This document shows, in pieces, positions 8,642 to 15,831 of a stretch of 24,731 nt of DNA. Position 1 is the first letter of the stretch. Each line of letters opens with the position of its first letter. Origin of the DNA: CAZTJA01 sp964613745 (GTDB lineage: Bacteria > Desulfobacterota > Desulfomonilia > Desulfomonilales > Desulfomonilaceae); NCBI GenBank assembly GCA_964613745.1, contig CAZTJA010000045.1:1-24731 (forward strand), in the 5' to 3' direction. The notes under the pieces were generated by a model that saw nothing but the letters and a program-made list of their open reading frames with translations, was not told where the DNA came from and searched no databases. The translations under genes and the position numbers were made by a program.

Positions 8642-9547
8642 TCATTCGGAGATTCTTATGGTAGGCCGCTTTCTGCCGGCTTCACGGAAATATTTCTCGT
8701 CAGGGTAGCCCAATGCAATGACTGCATAGACGGTCTCTTTACGGGGAACACTTATCACTTCCTGGATTTTGCGATTGTTCTTGATTGCTTCAACGGCCAT
8801 GCCGATCAGGCAAGTTCCCAACCCCATGGAATGAGCCGCAAGGAGAATATTTTGAGAAGCGAGCAGGGCATCTTCTTTAGGAAGCGATGCTCCGGGTTTG
8901 GAGCCGATGACTATTGCAGCCGGTGCTCCATGGAAAAGACGGTCTATACCCAGTCGATCGAATTCCTCTATGCTCTCTTTAACGCGAGCATAGTACTCCT
9001 TGTAGTACCAGGCCAGTTGAGGTTTACCGATCAATTTCATGATGCTCCGCAACCAACTCTTCTCAGCCATGGAGTTTAACTTTGCATAAAAATCGCGAAC
9101 CCCTTTTCCCAAAACGAGAACAGCTTTTCGCGTCGGCAATATGGTAAAGGTCCACAGTTGTGAATTCGTTCCTGAGGGAGCGAGGCAGCCGATTTTCACG
9201 AGGTCTTCCAGTATTGACATATCGACGGGTTTGTCCTGGAAATTTCTGCATGAACGCCGAGAAGCCATGAGCCGGGCGAGCCGGCCGGTGTCGAATTCAC
9301 CGTACGGCAGCCACTTGGCATCATATTCGAATCCTGCAAAATGGGACATGTCGGGGTCGATTGCTCCAACGGAAATCGCCCCGGTCGGGCAAACGGCCAT
9401 GCAATGCCCGCAATTGAGCGAAACAGTTCCGGTAACTTTGGCCTTGCCGTTGTCCATCGATATCGCTCTAGTCGGGCAAATGCGCACACATGCTCCGCAG
9501 CCCACGCAATCCTCTTCTCGTATAATTGTTGAAATTCGTTCAGACAT
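8642..9547 (-). CDS. ferredoxin-nitroreductase fusion (FMN oxidoreductase)
   Basis: A 301-residue protein joining a bacterial ferredoxin-type 4Fe-4S domain (about 1-60) to a nitroreductase-fold FMN domain (about 85-290). The first cluster motif is complete (C14, C17, C20, C24 in CVGCGACVRICP). The second keeps C46, C49 and C53 followed by Pro, but the expected first Cys is Ser43. The flavin domain shows the opening RRSCRNFQDKPVD, the CLAPSGTNSQLW motif and a C-terminal GLGTCLIGM segment. Such fusions in anaerobes are thought to pass electrons from ferredoxin to FMN to reduce nitro-, quinone-like or other substrates; the real substrate is unknown. It is apparently a single gene, preceded by AAAGGT five bases before the ATG, with 252 bases to the regulator gene downstream and 307 to the divergent aldehyde dehydrogenase start. 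Confidence 0.9.
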   Translation of the reverse strand: MSERISTIIREEDCVGCGACVRICPTRAISMDNGKAKVTGTVSLNCGHCMAVCPTGAISVGAIDPDMSHFAGFEYDAKWLPYGEFDTGRLARLMASRRSCRNFQDKPVDMSILEDLVKIGCLAPSGTNSQLWTFTILPTRKAVLVLGKGVRDFYAKLNSMAEKSWLRSIMKLIGKPQLAWYYKEYYARVKESIEEFDRLGIDRLFHGAPAAIVIGSKPGASLPKEDALLASQNILLAAHSMGLGTCLIGMAVEAIKNNRKIQEVISVPRKETVYAVIALGYPDEKYFREAGRKRPTIRISE

Positions 9548-9854
9548 TATCGACCTTTATTCTTTGAAATGTATTCGTCATCTCCGATTAATGGATGAGA
9601 GAAAACTCGGAGTATAAACGACAGCTATCCAAAAGCACACCGATCACTATAGCAAAGGAAGTCATGTTTGGGACAAAGTACAAGAATACCAATCCGGCAA
9701 CAAAGCTCTATAATATTTGGATACTCATCGGCTTAAACGAACAAATGTGTTCCGGGAAAGAACACCGGTGAAGGGGATAATTTGTTTCCCTTCAGCACAT
9801 TTGAACGCTAATCATATTTACTTCACGGATAACGAACAACGGAAGGAGTTCATC
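9548..9854. other. 307-base divergent intergenic region
   Basis: This region separates the nitroreductase from the aldehyde dehydrogenase. It holds a consensus TATAAT at 9709-9714 without a clear -35 box, a structured leader (9742-9803) and the AAGGAG site at 9843-9848. An in-frame ATG at 9717 would add 46 residues to the dehydrogenase, but they look nothing like the family N-terminus. No RNA gene is recognisable. Confidence 0.6.
9742..9803 (+). ncRNA. candidate three-way-junction leader of the aldehyde dehydrogenase mRNA
   Basis: The transcript can fold with P1 = 9742-9749 pairing 9796-9803 (CAAATGTG/CACATTTG, eight perfect pairs). P2 = 9752-9755 pairing 9765-9768 (CCGG/CCGG, nine-base loop). 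P3 = 9769-9775 pairing 9788-9794 (TGAAGGG/CCCTTCA), extendable by two pairs. P2 and P3 abut with no linker, and the junctions are only TT and G. It lies 38 bases before the ribosome-binding site. It matches no riboswitch class I know; a regulatory role is inference from the fold and position. Confidence 0.35.
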
Positions 9855-11234
9855 TTGTCCTCAGAAATTACAGCAGTTGTCGAAAATCTACGCACGTTTT
9901 TCAAATCGGGTAAAACTAAGGGTCTGGACTTCAGAATTGAGCAGCTCAAACGATTGAAAAAAGTGTTATCCGATAATGAGGAGGCAATCAGCGAGGCATT
10001 GAAGGAGGATTTGGGTAAGTCCCGATTTGAATCTTACGTGAGCGAGATTGGAATACTACTCAATGAAATTGAGCATGCCGTCAAAAACCTGCGTTCATGG
10101 GCCAAGCCGAAAAGGGTACATACACCTCCCATTCACTTCCCGGCGACAAGTCACCTGTACTCGGAGCCTCTTGGTGTCACTTTAATCCTGGGTCCCTGGA
10201 ATTATCCAGTCCAACTGGTAATCGCTCCCTTAATAGGGTCTATGGCGGCAGGGAACTGTTCATTGTTGAAGCCGTCGGAGCTTGCTCCAAAATCTTCTCG
10301 TCTCATTTCTCGTCTTATCAGGGACAATTTTGATCCCGGATACGTGACCGTAGTGGAAGGAGACAGTGGAACGGCACAGCAACTCCTTGAGCAAACCTTC
10401 GATTACATCTTTTTTACCGGCGGGACTTCCGTCGGAAGATCGATTGCCATGGCAGCCGCAAAAAATTTAACTCCGGCTACTCTTGAGCTCGGCGGCAAAA
10501 GCCCCTGTATAGTGGATTCCGACATTCATGTGACCCATACTGCTGAAAGAATTGTGTGGGGGAAATTCTTCAACGCCGGCCAAACCTGCGTCGCTCCGGA
10601 TTATCTGCTGGTGCAGAACAACATAAAAAGCGGCCTAATCGAAGCCATGAAGGAAACAATCAACCGATTTTACGGGCCTGATCCCAAGACCAGCCCGGAT
10701 TATGCCCGCATCATAAACGAAAGGCATTTTCAGAGGCTCAAAGGGCTTCTGAATGGGGACATTGTGTACGGTGGGGAAACTGATGCCGATAAAAGATACA
10801 TAGCTCCAACCCTCGTTGATAAGGTCGGCTGGGACGACGACGTTATGGTGGATGAGATCTTTGGTCCAATTTTGCCGATACTCGGATACGACAATCTCGA
10901 GGAATGTATTACCCGCATAAACAGCCGTCCCAAGCCCCTTGCCCTCTACGTTTTTTCGAATGACAGGCAAATCCAAACGAGAGTTCTGGAAGAAACAAGT
11001 GCCGGCGGCTGCACAATAAACGATACGCTTGTGCACCTATCGACGGCGGCACTTCCCTTTGGCGGCGTAGGCGAGAGCGGTTACGGCAAGTATCACGGCA
11101 GAGCGAGTTTTGATTTATTTTCAAATAAGAAGAGCGTCATGCGTCGATGGTTTGCTCTTGATGTACCGTTCAGGTATCCACCATTTGAAAACAAATTACC
11201 GATAGTGAAAAGACTGATGCGATACCTGGGATAG
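9855..11234 (+). CDS. class 3 (ALDH3-type) aldehyde dehydrogenase
   Basis: NAD(P)-dependent oxidation of aldehydes to acids, of the ALDH3/fatty-aldehyde type. From the TTG start the protein has 459 residues, the normal class 3 length. The catalytic set is complete and numbered almost as in mammalian ALDH3: N116 (GPWNYP), E211 (TLELGGKSP) and nucleophile C245 (FNAGQTCVAP); TGGTSVG binds the nucleotide. The C-terminal motif PFGGVGESGYGKYHG is present. The start is TTG at 9855, with AAGGAG six bases upstream; an ATG 46 codons earlier (9717) lies inside the folded leader and would give a non-homologous tail. The likely role is detoxifying or using medium/long-chain or aromatic aldehydes (inference). 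It is convergent with the DUF72 gene, with 26 bases between stops and no clear terminator. Confidence 0.94.
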   Translation: MSSEITAVVENLRTFFKSGKTKGLDFRIEQLKRLKKVLSDNEEAISEALKEDLGKSRFESYVSEIGILLNEIEHAVKNLRSWAKPKRVHTPPIHFPATSHLYSEPLGVTLILGPWNYPVQLVIAPLIGSMAAGNCSLLKPSELAPKSSRLISRLIRDNFDPGYVTVVEGDSGTAQQLLEQTFDYIFFTGGTSVGRSIAMAAAKNLTPATLELGGKSPCIVDSDIHVTHTAERIVWGKFFNAGQTCVAPDYLLVQNNIKSGLIEAMKETINRFYGPDPKTSPDYARIINERHFQRLKGLLNGDIVYGGETDADKRYIAPTLVDKVGWDDDVMVDEIFGPILPILGYDNLEECITRINSRPKPLALYVFSNDRQIQTRVLEETSAGGCTINDTLVHLSTAALPFGGVGESGYGKYHGRASFDLFSNKKSVMRRWFALDVPFRYPPFENKLPIVKRLMRYLG

Positions 11235-11260
11235 AGAGCTTGTAGAGGGTGTTGCGGGGA

Positions 11261-11998
11261 CTACGGAGTAGAATCGGCTACCATCCGGTGTAGTACACCT
11301 GCGTTTAGAGCCGCATACGCCTCCTGGTCATTATCGAAGTAGCAGTAAACCGATTTACCAGCGTGTTTCCAAGAGACTATTCGGTCGGCCCACTCACGCA
11401 GTTCCGATTCGCTGTAGCTGCCCTGGTAAGGACCGCCGGGACCGTGCAGCCTAATGTAAATGAAATCTGCGGTTTCCTCCAATGGGGCATCTTTCCCCGC
11501 AAGTTCATAAAAACAAAGTGCACAATTGAAACTCCGAAGCAAATCGAAGCATTCCTGATTGAACCATGTTTTATCGCGGAATTCGAATACATACCTGTGA
11601 TTTTTCGGTAAAGCTTTCAGCAGGTCTTCAAGTCTGTCCTTGCGGAATCCCCATCTCGGGGGAAGCTGAAACAGGATCGGTCCAAGTTTTTCACGCAGTA
11701 TTTCCGCTCGTTCCAGGAAAATTGCAAGGGTGGATTCCGGGTTTGCAAGCTTGGTCATGTGGGTGATGTAGCGGCTCGCCTTCATTGAAAAAACAAATTG
11801 CTGCGGAGTGACGTCGTACCAGTGTTCGAGAGCAGTTGGTTTTGGGAGATGATAGAAAGAGTTGTTCAATTCAACAGTGGCGAAGTGAGTTATGTAAAAA
11901 TTCAGCCATTCGCTTTTTTTGAGTTTGGCGGGGTAGAAATTTCCCCGCCAGTGATCGTAATACCAGCCCGATGTGCCTATGTGCGTATCAGGCGGCAT
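11261..11998 (-). CDS. DUF72 (YecE-like) protein
   Basis: A 245-residue DUF72 protein with a TIM-barrel-like fold and unknown biochemical function. It is recognised by the N-terminal IGTSGWYYDHWRGNFYP, the VELNNSFYHLP strand, the FSMKASRYITH block, LGPILFQLPP, and the late YIRLHGPGG motif followed by VYCYFDNDQ. The length is usual for the family. The ATG follows the stop of the upstream baeRF-like gene by two bases (TGATTATG), and no separate ribosome-binding site is visible, so translation is probably coupled. This makes it the third gene of the 13518-11261 transcript. DUF72 proteins are found in many bacteria and archaea without an agreed role. Confidence 0.9.
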   Translation of the reverse strand: MPPDTHIGTSGWYYDHWRGNFYPAKLKKSEWLNFYITHFATVELNNSFYHLPKPTALEHWYDVTPQQFVFSMKASRYITHMTKLANPESTLAIFLERAEILREKLGPILFQLPPRWGFRKDRLEDLLKALPKNHRYVFEFRDKTWFNQECFDLLRSFNCALCFYELAGKDAPLEETADFIYIRLHGPGGPYQGSYSESELREWADRIVSWKHAGKSVYCYFDNDQEAYAALNAGVLHRMVADSTP

Positions 11999-12000
11999 AA

Positions 12001-13140
12001 TCAGTATCTGTAGATAGCCGCGATGTTGCGATCGTCCGGGACTTCGTCCGGGTTTACCGCGTATACGGCCCCGCCGTTGAGGAACGTTTGTACTGCAGCC
12101 AGGTCGAGAAGATCGTCATCGCCGGGTTGATGATCCATGTGTACGGTCACCGTGTTGTCTGCGGGATCAAAACTTCCCCATCTCTGCACTCCCAATGCTA
12201 CGAACAAGGTATCGACACGAGCATTGAGCGCCGCTTCGGCCACTTCCTTCAGGTCTTTGCCGGTTTTTCCGGTTCCGGATAGCTCGTAATAACGCTCTCT
12301 TGCAAACTGCTGATCTTTCGTAAATTCCTGAGCAACTATCTCCCAGGCTGCTTCATGAAGTTCGTTGTTGGAAAGGCCCTCGGGATTACCTGTGACGCCT
12401 TTTTCCATCAAGTTGGGGTATGTGCTCGCCTCCTTAAAGATGGGAAGCAGATACTCGACGCCTGCTGTTATCAGCGGAGCTTTTTCCTGCCCCAAAAGAT
12501 TGTGAAGTCCTTTATCGACCGCTCTGAAAAAACGAAAAATCTTTTCTTTATTATCGGTCAGCCCGCCACCATGTCCGTGAAAGATTCCGGCTTGCTCCTG
12601 TTGTGGACTTCTTATGACAAGGCCTCTTTCGGCTTCCTCGTATTTAAGTATCTCGTCGATACTTTCAGGCACTCCATCGAGATCACATTCTTCACAAGAA
12701 AACCTGGTGCATTCCAGCAGGCGTAATTGCTTTTGAGCTAATGCCAGAATAAAGAAGCGTCCGTTGCCGCTCAAGATCGGCAGCAATGGTTTAATGTGAA
12801 AACGGTCGGAAATAACCTCCAATTCGGTGAACTGCAAAGGTAGTCTATAAAACTGAAAAGAATCCGGGGTCATGAAAACCGCAAGACCCTCTTGCTGATG
12901 TGACCAGAAAAGATTGTCCGGTATAAGGTCAGTCGCAGGCTGGAGCATTTTGCGTGCTTCAGCAGCCCTCATACCCTCCGCCGCTAAACGATCTTCAACT
13001 CGCTTAAGTATATTTTTGAGCCTAATCGGGTCCTGCTGAGTTTCCGGACCCGATCGATGCGTTGGGAGGAAAATTGAAACACAATAGTCATCCTGTTTTT
13101 CAATCAGTGTTTTTAATTCATCACCCGAAATAACAGCCAT
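12001..13140 (-). CDS. baeRF family 3-like protein (eRF1/Pelota-related)
   Basis: A 379-residue protein resembling the bacterial archaeo-eukaryotic release-factor-like (baeRF) family 3. Members share the middle and C-terminal domains of eRF1/Pelota and are proposed to act on ribosomes or nascent chains. Features seen: the N-terminal DDYCVSIFLPTHRSG with a DPIRLKN helix, then a strand-rich region ending GLAVFMTPDSFQFYRLP. A RFFILALAQKQLRLLE strand pair leads into a linker with HGHGGG (about 205-210). The C-terminal Rossmann-like domain has LITAGVEYLLPIFKEASTYPNL and VDTLFVALGVQRWGSF. It is preceded by AAAGGGG eight bases before the ATG and sits 39 bases after the small CxxC gene. Family assignment rests on motif recall, not on a search; the molecular role is unproven. 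Confidence 0.78.
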   Translation of the reverse strand: MAVISGDELKTLIEKQDDYCVSIFLPTHRSGPETQQDPIRLKNILKRVEDRLAAEGMRAAEARKMLQPATDLIPDNLFWSHQQEGLAVFMTPDSFQFYRLPLQFTELEVISDRFHIKPLLPILSGNGRFFILALAQKQLRLLECTRFSCEECDLDGVPESIDEILKYEEAERGLVIRSPQQEQAGIFHGHGGGLTDNKEKIFRFFRAVDKGLHNLLGQEKAPLITAGVEYLLPIFKEASTYPNLMEKGVTGNPEGLSNNELHEAAWEIVAQEFTKDQQFARERYYELSGTGKTGKDLKEVAEAALNARVDTLFVALGVQRWGSFDPADNTVTVHMDHQPGDDDLLDLAAVQTFLNGGAVYAVNPDEVPDDRNIAAIYRY

Positions 13141-13179
13141 ACCATGTACCCCTTTCTATGAGGTTAAATAGAACCGAAG

Positions 13180-13518
13180 CTATTCCTCTGGGCCGTAACG
13201 ACTCTTTGGATTTGCGGTGACATTCATATCACTGTAAAGAAAGTCATCTACCACATCGGTTTCGGGTGAAACGGGCTCCTCATCAATTTGAGGCTCTTCG
13301 GAGCAAGCCACGCATAGCGTGTCGTTATCTTCAAGTTTGACCAGTCCTCTGCGCAGGGATTCCCGATTGGCAACAAGTTCCGCAATTTCATCGTTGTATC
13401 GCATCTTTACATCATCCGATACATTCAGTGAGGCTGCGCTTAATTCATCAATGCGAGAATTCCATTCAAGAATCTTATTCTCAACTCTTTGTTCATAATT
13501 TTCATTGCAGGATTCCAT
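13180..13518 (-). CDS. small coiled-coil protein with a CxxC motif
   Basis: Unrecognised 112-residue cytoplasmic protein. Residues about 5-62 should form two long amphipathic helices (a heptad-like coiled-coil hairpin) with a short break at SLNVSDD. They are followed by a C69-x2-C72 pair and an acidic tail rich in Glu, Asp and Pro. The ATG at 13518 has an excellent GGAGG six bases upstream, which together with the operon position supports it as real. It is the first gene of the run with the baeRF-like and DUF72 genes. It is divergent from superoxide reductase across 155 bases. A redox or partner-binding role for the CxxC is speculation. Confidence 0.7.
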   Translation of the reverse strand: MESCNENYEQRVENKILEWNSRIDELSAASLNVSDDVKMRYNDEIAELVANRESLRRGLVKLEDNDTLCVACSEEPQIDEEPVSPETDVVDDFLYSDMNVTANPKSRYGPEE

Positions 13519-13606
13519 AATACACCTCCAATTATATATTGAGTAACCATTCAGCAGTTAGAGTTTCGTCATCCTCTCCGATTTTAATTTGCAGATCGGC
13601 TCAGAA

Positions 13607-13635
13607 TTGAGACGTTCTCTTCCAACTGCTATACT
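13607..13635 (+). promoter_or_regulatory. sigma-70 promoter of superoxide reductase
   Basis: TTGAGA (13607-13612), a 17-base spacer, then TATACT (13630-13635). Each box has five of six consensus bases and the spacing is ideal. Transcription would start near 13642, about 32 bases before the ATG, with GGAGG at 13664-13668. Confidence 0.65.
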
Positions 13636-13673
13636 GGTAATGAGATGCGATTAATTAATAATTGGAGGGGGCA

Positions 13674-14069
13674 ATGAGTAGAATTGGGGATCTTTATCAG
13701 ACAGCGGATTGGAAAAGTGAAAAACATGTTCCCGTCATTGAATGTCCCGACCAGGCGGCAGCGGATCAATTTGTGGACATATCCGTTTCCCTCGGTAAGG
13801 CCGTAAATCATCCTAATACTACGGAGCATCACATCGTTTGGATTAAGCTGTACTTCAAAGGCGAAGGGGACAAATTTCCGTACGAAATCGGGTATTATCA
13901 GTTTTCGGCACATGGAGCGTCTGTGGAAGGACCCAATACGGGACCGGTTTATACGGATCACAGCATACTCACACGTGTGAAGCTGAGAAAATCGGGCATG
14001 TTGTATGCGAGTGCCTACTGCAATATTCATGGACTGTGGGAAAGCACAAAATCCATCACGGTCGCATAA
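13674..14069 (+). CDS. superoxide reductase (one-iron, neelaredoxin type)
   Basis: Reduces superoxide to hydrogen peroxide without making oxygen, the anaerobes' substitute for superoxide dismutase. The 131-residue chain is the one-iron class: it lacks the N-terminal desulforedoxin-like Cys4 domain. The centre II ligands are all present: H18 (in EKHVPVIE), H46 (NHPNT), H52 (EHHIVWI), and C116 with H119 (YCNIHGLW). The Glu16-Lys17 pair before H18 matches the catalytic residues of the family. The ATG at 13674 is preferred over the one at 13662 because GGAGGGG lies just upstream of it. It has its own promoter and a GC-rich hairpin after the stop, so it is probably monocistronic. Electrons normally come from rubredoxin, which is not in this window. 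Confidence 0.96.
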   Translation: MSRIGDLYQTADWKSEKHVPVIECPDQAAADQFVDISVSLGKAVNHPNTTEHHIVWIKLYFKGEGDKFPYEIGYYQFSAHGASVEGPNTGPVYTDHSILTRVKLRKSGMLYASAYCNIHGLWESTKSITVA

Positions 14070-14088
14070 ACATTATAACAGCACCTGT

Positions 14089-14113
14089 CGGGGGGCCGCA
14101 CTCAGGCTCCCCG
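14089..14113 (+). terminator. hairpin after superoxide reductase, probable terminator
   Basis: CGGGGGGCC (14089-14097) pairs with GGCTCCCCG (14105-14113): nine pairs including one G-T, around a seven-base loop. The following GGAATTT is only a weak T tract, so termination may be inefficient. Confidence 0.45.
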
Positions 14114-14152
14114 GGAATTTGCCGACTACACATTCCTAAAAATAGCGCCCAT

Positions 14153-14173
14153 CACATTGCCAACCTCAATGTG
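14153..14173 (+). repeat. perfect inverted repeat before the small orphan gene
   Basis: CACATTG (14153-14159) and CAATGTG (14167-14173) are perfectly complementary around a seven-base spacer. The repeat lies 35 bases before the ATG at 14209, with no T tract after it. It could be an operator or a leader hairpin. Confidence 0.35.
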
Positions 14174-14208
14174 CGAGCTTAAAATTGGATCAGGCAAAGG
14201 AGCGGTCC

Positions 14209-14466
14209 ATGGACGACCAGCGAGTATTATCGATAATCGAAAATTTCGGAACGGTGACGATGTGTTCCGGGGGAGTGGTCCATGTCAACTTACCCTATTG
14301 TTCACTTAAGTTCCTGCCTTCCGATTTTAACAAGTTCGCGGAATTAGTGCTTAAAGCAAACAACAATCTTGAGCATTCCAGGAAACCCGGTAAACCTAAA
14401 CTTCAACTCGTCTCGGATGAAGACCGTTCTTCCAGTGACGGTGACAAATCCGAAGTTCCTGAATGA
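14209..14466 (+). CDS. small uncharacterised protein upstream of the PAS kinase
   Basis: An 85-residue protein I cannot assign. Its first 55 residues have a beta-rich start (VLSIIENFGTVTMCSGGVVHVNLPYCSLKF) followed by a helix (LPSDFNKFAELVLKANNNLE). The last 30 are hydrophilic and acidic, probably disordered. The ATG at 14209 is preferred: AAAGGAG is about six bases upstream, whereas the ATG at 14185 has none. The following kinase begins 42 bases later, so the two may be co-transcribed and the small protein could be an accessory of the kinase (inference). Confidence 0.65.
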   Translation: MDDQRVLSIIENFGTVTMCSGGVVHVNLPYCSLKFLPSDFNKFAELVLKANNNLEHSRKPGKPKLQLVSDEDRSSSDGDKSEVPE

Positions 14467-14508
14467 GCAAATAGGAATCCGTTCGTCACCTGGACGAAGT
14501 AGGGCATT

Positions 14509-15753
14509 ATGACGGAATATTCAACCATCGGTACGGCAAATTCGGAAACGCATTTGAGCGGGATTACGCACGATACCGATCAATCAACTCTTGAAACAGC
14601 AGCTATCATGGAGGCGCTATTCGAGTCGGAAAGACGCTTCCGTTCGGTGGCTCAATCTGCAGTGGACGCGATTATTTCAACGGATGATCACGACACGATA
14701 ACATTTTGGAACAAAGGTGCAGAGCGAATATTCGGCTATACGGAAGCGGAGATGACGGGTAAGCCCGTGACGACCATCATTCCGGAAGAATATAGGAGTG
14801 CCCATTCTCAAGGAGTGAAACGTTTCCTGAGAACAGGAGTTCCTGCCTTGATAGGCAGGTGCGTGGAATTGCAAGGACTAAGGAAAAACGGCAAGAAATT
14901 TCCTCTAGAGCTTTCTCTATCTACCTGGAAGACTCGTCAGGGCACGTTTTTCACCGGAATTATTCGTGACGTTTCCAACAGGAAAGAAACTGAAAAGGCT
15001 CTGCAAAACAGCACGGAAGAGGCAAAACAGAGGAGCGAAGAACTGGCTTCGCTCGTGCAGATGGTTGCACATGATCTCAAATCTCCGGTTATCACCATCA
15101 CAGGCCTTGTGAGGCGGTTGAAGAAACTTCTCGAAACCGATGGAAGCAAGGAGAACATTGGGCTCATTTTGAATCAGCTTCTAAGTGCGGGTGACAACAT
15201 GGAGCGGTTTCTGGCTGATCTGCTCGATGGACTCGTCATGCAGCACGTGCCGCCTGATTTTGAAGAACTGGACTTCCTTGAAGTGTTGAACAAAGTCGTT
15301 CTGCAGCACAAAGAATCCCTGAAAGAACGCAAAATACAATTCTTGATGGAAATCCCGGAGGGGGCGATTAAGATTTCAGGGGACAAGAGACGGTTAAGCC
15401 AAGTATTCGACAATCTGATCTCCAATGCCATCAAGCACATGGGCATATGTGAGGAACCTACGATTAAAGTCAGGATCATTCAGAGTGCCGATCTTCTTAC
15501 GACATCGGTCATTGATAATGGAATAGGAATACAACCGGAGTTTCAAGCGAAAATATTCGAACGTTTTTTCCGAGTCAAACGAGAAAAGGGAGCGTGTGGG
15601 ACCGGTTTGGGTCTGGCAATTACAAAGCAGATAGTGGAGTCCCATGGCGGAAAGATCTGGGTCGAATCGACTCCAGGGCAAGGCACGATTTTTTCCTTCG
15701 AGATTCCTCGCAATCCTGCCGGAAATAACAATGAAAACGGACCGTCTGCATAA
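14509..15753 (+). CDS. soluble PAS-domain sensor histidine kinase
   Basis: A 414-residue cytoplasmic histidine kinase (no membrane helix). A PAS domain spans about 40-155 (AVDAIISTDDHDTITFWNKGAE ends its first strand set; FFTGIIRDVSNRK closes it). A helical linker leads to the dimerisation/phosphoacceptor helix with H188 (MVAHDLKSP). The ATPase domain is complete: N box DNLISNAIKH (301-310), G1 DNGIGI (336-341), F box IFERFFRV, G2 GTGLGLAI (364-371). No receiver domain is attached and no adjacent regulator gene is present, so it is an orphan kinase whose partner lies elsewhere. The ATG at 14509 has only a modest AGTAGGG upstream. It is convergent with the ferritin-like gene. Confidence 0.93.
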   Translation: MTEYSTIGTANSETHLSGITHDTDQSTLETAAIMEALFESERRFRSVAQSAVDAIISTDDHDTITFWNKGAERIFGYTEAEMTGKPVTTIIPEEYRSAHSQGVKRFLRTGVPALIGRCVELQGLRKNGKKFPLELSLSTWKTRQGTFFTGIIRDVSNRKETEKALQNSTEEAKQRSEELASLVQMVAHDLKSPVITITGLVRRLKKLLETDGSKENIGLILNQLLSAGDNMERFLADLLDGLVMQHVPPDFEELDFLEVLNKVVLQHKESLKERKIQFLMEIPEGAIKISGDKRRLSQVFDNLISNAIKHMGICEEPTIKVRIIQSADLLTTSVIDNGIGIQPEFQAKIFERFFRVKREKGACGTGLGLAITKQIVESHGGKIWVESTPGQGTIFSFEIPRNPAGNNNENGPSA

Positions 15754-15783
15754 AAAAAAGAGGTTCGTTCCGGGACGAACCTC
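15752..15783 (-). terminator. intrinsic terminator of the ferritin-like gene
   Basis: GAGGTTCGT (15760-15768) and ACGAACCTC (15775-15783) form a perfect nine-base stem with a six-base loop. Read on the minus strand it is followed by a run of eight T (15752-15759), which is the classic form. For the convergent kinase on the plus strand the hairpin has no good T tract. Confidence 0.88.
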
Positions 15784-15831
15784 TCATTCATGTCATGTAG
15801 TCGGTTAAATCGTCACAATTTTGTTATTTGA

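Noticed and set aside
9717..9854. 46-residue N-terminal extension of the aldehyde dehydrogenase
   Set aside because: The family starts near SSEITAVVENLR. The TTG at 9855 has AAGGAG, and the extension covers a folded leader.
13629..14030. 133-codon open frame antisense to superoxide reductase
   Set aside because: It lies opposite a certain gene, has no good ribosome-binding site and no recognisable domain.
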